Part shown: piece by piece, positions 63,441 through 64,000 of the stretch
Position numbering within the stretch: position 1 is the stretch's first letter
How the letters are laid out: each line of letters starts with the position of its first letter
From: JBCCMQ01 sp039026235
GTDB lineage: Bacteria > Pseudomonadota > Alphaproteobacteria > Rhodobacterales > Rhodobacteraceae
Direction of reading: 5' to 3'
Length of the DNA: 64,000 nucleotides
Assembly: GCA_039026235.1 (NCBI GenBank)
Contig: JBCCMQ010000012.1
Location: 32,559 to 96,558 of the forward strand
Position numbers and translations under genes: made by a program
The notes under the pieces: generated by a model
What the model was told of the DNA's origin: nothing
The model's input: the letters and a program-made list of their open reading frames with translations, nothing else
The model's database searches: none

Positions 63441-63544
63441 AGGTGAAAAACGCGACCTACTACATCTTTTGTCTGGCCGAGCCGCAGCCTTCCGAGCCGC
63501 TGTGGTCGCGGTCGAAGGTAGTGCTTTTGGCGGGTAACCTTAGA

Positions 63545-63680
63545 GCTTGTTTCAACCTTCAGCACGGAAGTACTTTGGCAAGACGTTTTAGGTTTTGGGC
63601 AGTGGCTGCGAGGAGGAATTCTTCGTTGACCCCCTTTAGGCCCCAGAGCCGGAGGCGTTTGAAGCCGAGATGTCGTTTCA
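63545..63680 (-). pseudogene. IS1182-type transposase C-terminal fragment
   Basis: The minus strand reads RHLGFKRLRLWGLKGVNEEFLLAATAQNLKRLAKVL and then stops. This resembles the C-terminal end of IS1182-type DDE transposases (GL-RRMRLRG...EFLLAATAQNLRKLAK). Nothing of the catalytic domain remains. Confidence 0.6.
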
Positions 63681-63855
63681 GATGCGGGTCTCTTTGAAGC
63701 GATCTCGACCGGTGAGCGATCGCTCAGAATTGAAGTGGTTGTAGAAAGAGGAACGGACGGCGGCGCACTTCTGCAAACTTTGCGTTTGCCAGAACCGCTG
63801 CATCGCGCGTTCTCTTCGTCGGACTGGTAAGCGTGCGTTCTCAACGCGGTTGTTG
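63680..63855 (-). pseudogene. IS6-family transposase C-terminal fragment
   Basis: NNRVENARLPVRRRERAMQRF, SLQKCAAVRSSFYNHFNSERSLTGRDRFKETR on the minus strand match the last about 60 residues of IS6 transposases, here retaining the Glu of the ENS-like motif (VENA). It is fused in frame to an IS3-type N-terminal piece. Confidence 0.75.
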
Positions 63856-64000
63856 AGGTGTTTGCGGACCGTCAACCGTTCTTGCCGGCAGAGGCGGAAC
63901 AGCCTCTTGTGGTTCACCTCGACGCCTTCCCGCTGCGGCAGGATTGCAAACGACGATACCCAAACCGACGCCGCTCATTGCCAACTCGCGCAGCCGCTAA
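63855..64000 (-). pseudogene. IS3-family OrfB fragment at window edge
   Basis: The minus strand reads ERRRFGYRRLQS and, one frame over, VNHKRLFRLCRQERLTVRKH, the conserved HTH-like segment at the beginning of IS3-family OrfB. It is frameshifted and joined to an IS6 C terminus. The 5' part lies beyond the right edge. Confidence 0.7.

Overview
The window looks like a GC-rich alphaproteobacterial replicon, most likely from a marine member of the Rhodobacteraceae (Roseobacter group). The evidence is four VPLPA-CTERM type surface proteins, TRAP and TTT solute transporters, a sulfatase operon, a reductive dehalogenase fused to its own reductase, and generally GC-rich coding sequence. No rRNA, tRNA, CRISPR array or origin was seen. 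The last 11 kb changes character: AT-rich stretches, broken genes and many insertion-sequence fragments surround a few surface-polysaccharide genes.

Left part (1-12.1 kb). A TctC-type binding protein, cut by the window edge, diverges from a MarR regulator that starts a coupled operon with a Cys-type sulfatase and a metallo-beta-lactamase-fold hydrolase. Next comes a tightly overlapping membrane operon: DUF4129, DUF4350, MoxR ATPase, DUF58, SpoIIM-like and RDD proteins, followed by a separate membrane protein.

12.1-18.7 kb. A MarR regulator diverges from a complete TRAP transporter (DctP, DctQ, DctM), followed after 8 bases by a 1068-residue self-sufficient reductive dehalogenase. That enzyme has a vestigial N-terminal copy, a cobalamin domain, two [4Fe-4S] clusters, a flavin/NAD reductase and a [2Fe-2S] domain. 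Both sides of the divergent promoter carry GTGC-N5-GCAC palindromes. The unit reads as regulated uptake and reductive dehalogenation of an organohalide acid.

19.2-26.0 kb. A six-gene minus-strand operon matches, enzyme by enzyme, the four-step cytidine diphosphoramidate pathway known from Campylobacter capsule O-methyl phosphoramidate synthesis: glutamine kinase, phosphoglutamine cytidylyltransferase, gamma-glutamyl-CDP-amidate hydrolase and an APS-kinase-like CDP-amidate kinase. Here they sit with a formyltransferase-like protein whose catalytic Asn is replaced, and a sulfotransferase-like protein. I consider this the most interesting system in the window.

26.3-33 kb. Three VPLPA-CTERM genes plus a decayed fragment lie divergent from a five-PAS hybrid histidine kinase and its OmpR-type response regulator. 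33-40.2 kb. A dipeptide/oligopeptide-type ABC transporter, a GntR regulator with a LacI-like sensor domain and an aspartoacylase-like hydrolase share a repeated TGTATGAT element. 40.7-45.9 kb. A TetR regulator diverges from an RND/MMPL exporter, a LolA-like protein and an outer-membrane beta-barrel, with two palindromes and a G10 tract in the promoter region. 46-53 kb. DUF2461 and YdeI-like proteins, a fourth CTERM protein and a large secreted repeat protein.

53-64 kb. Decayed IS3, IS6 and IS1182 family transposase fragments, an AT-rich island with genes broken by stops or frameshifts, two membrane glycosyltransferases, a family 2 glycosyltransferase with a dead relative beside it, and an FkbM methyltransferase. 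The surviving genes point to surface glycan synthesis in a region repeatedly rearranged by mobile elements.
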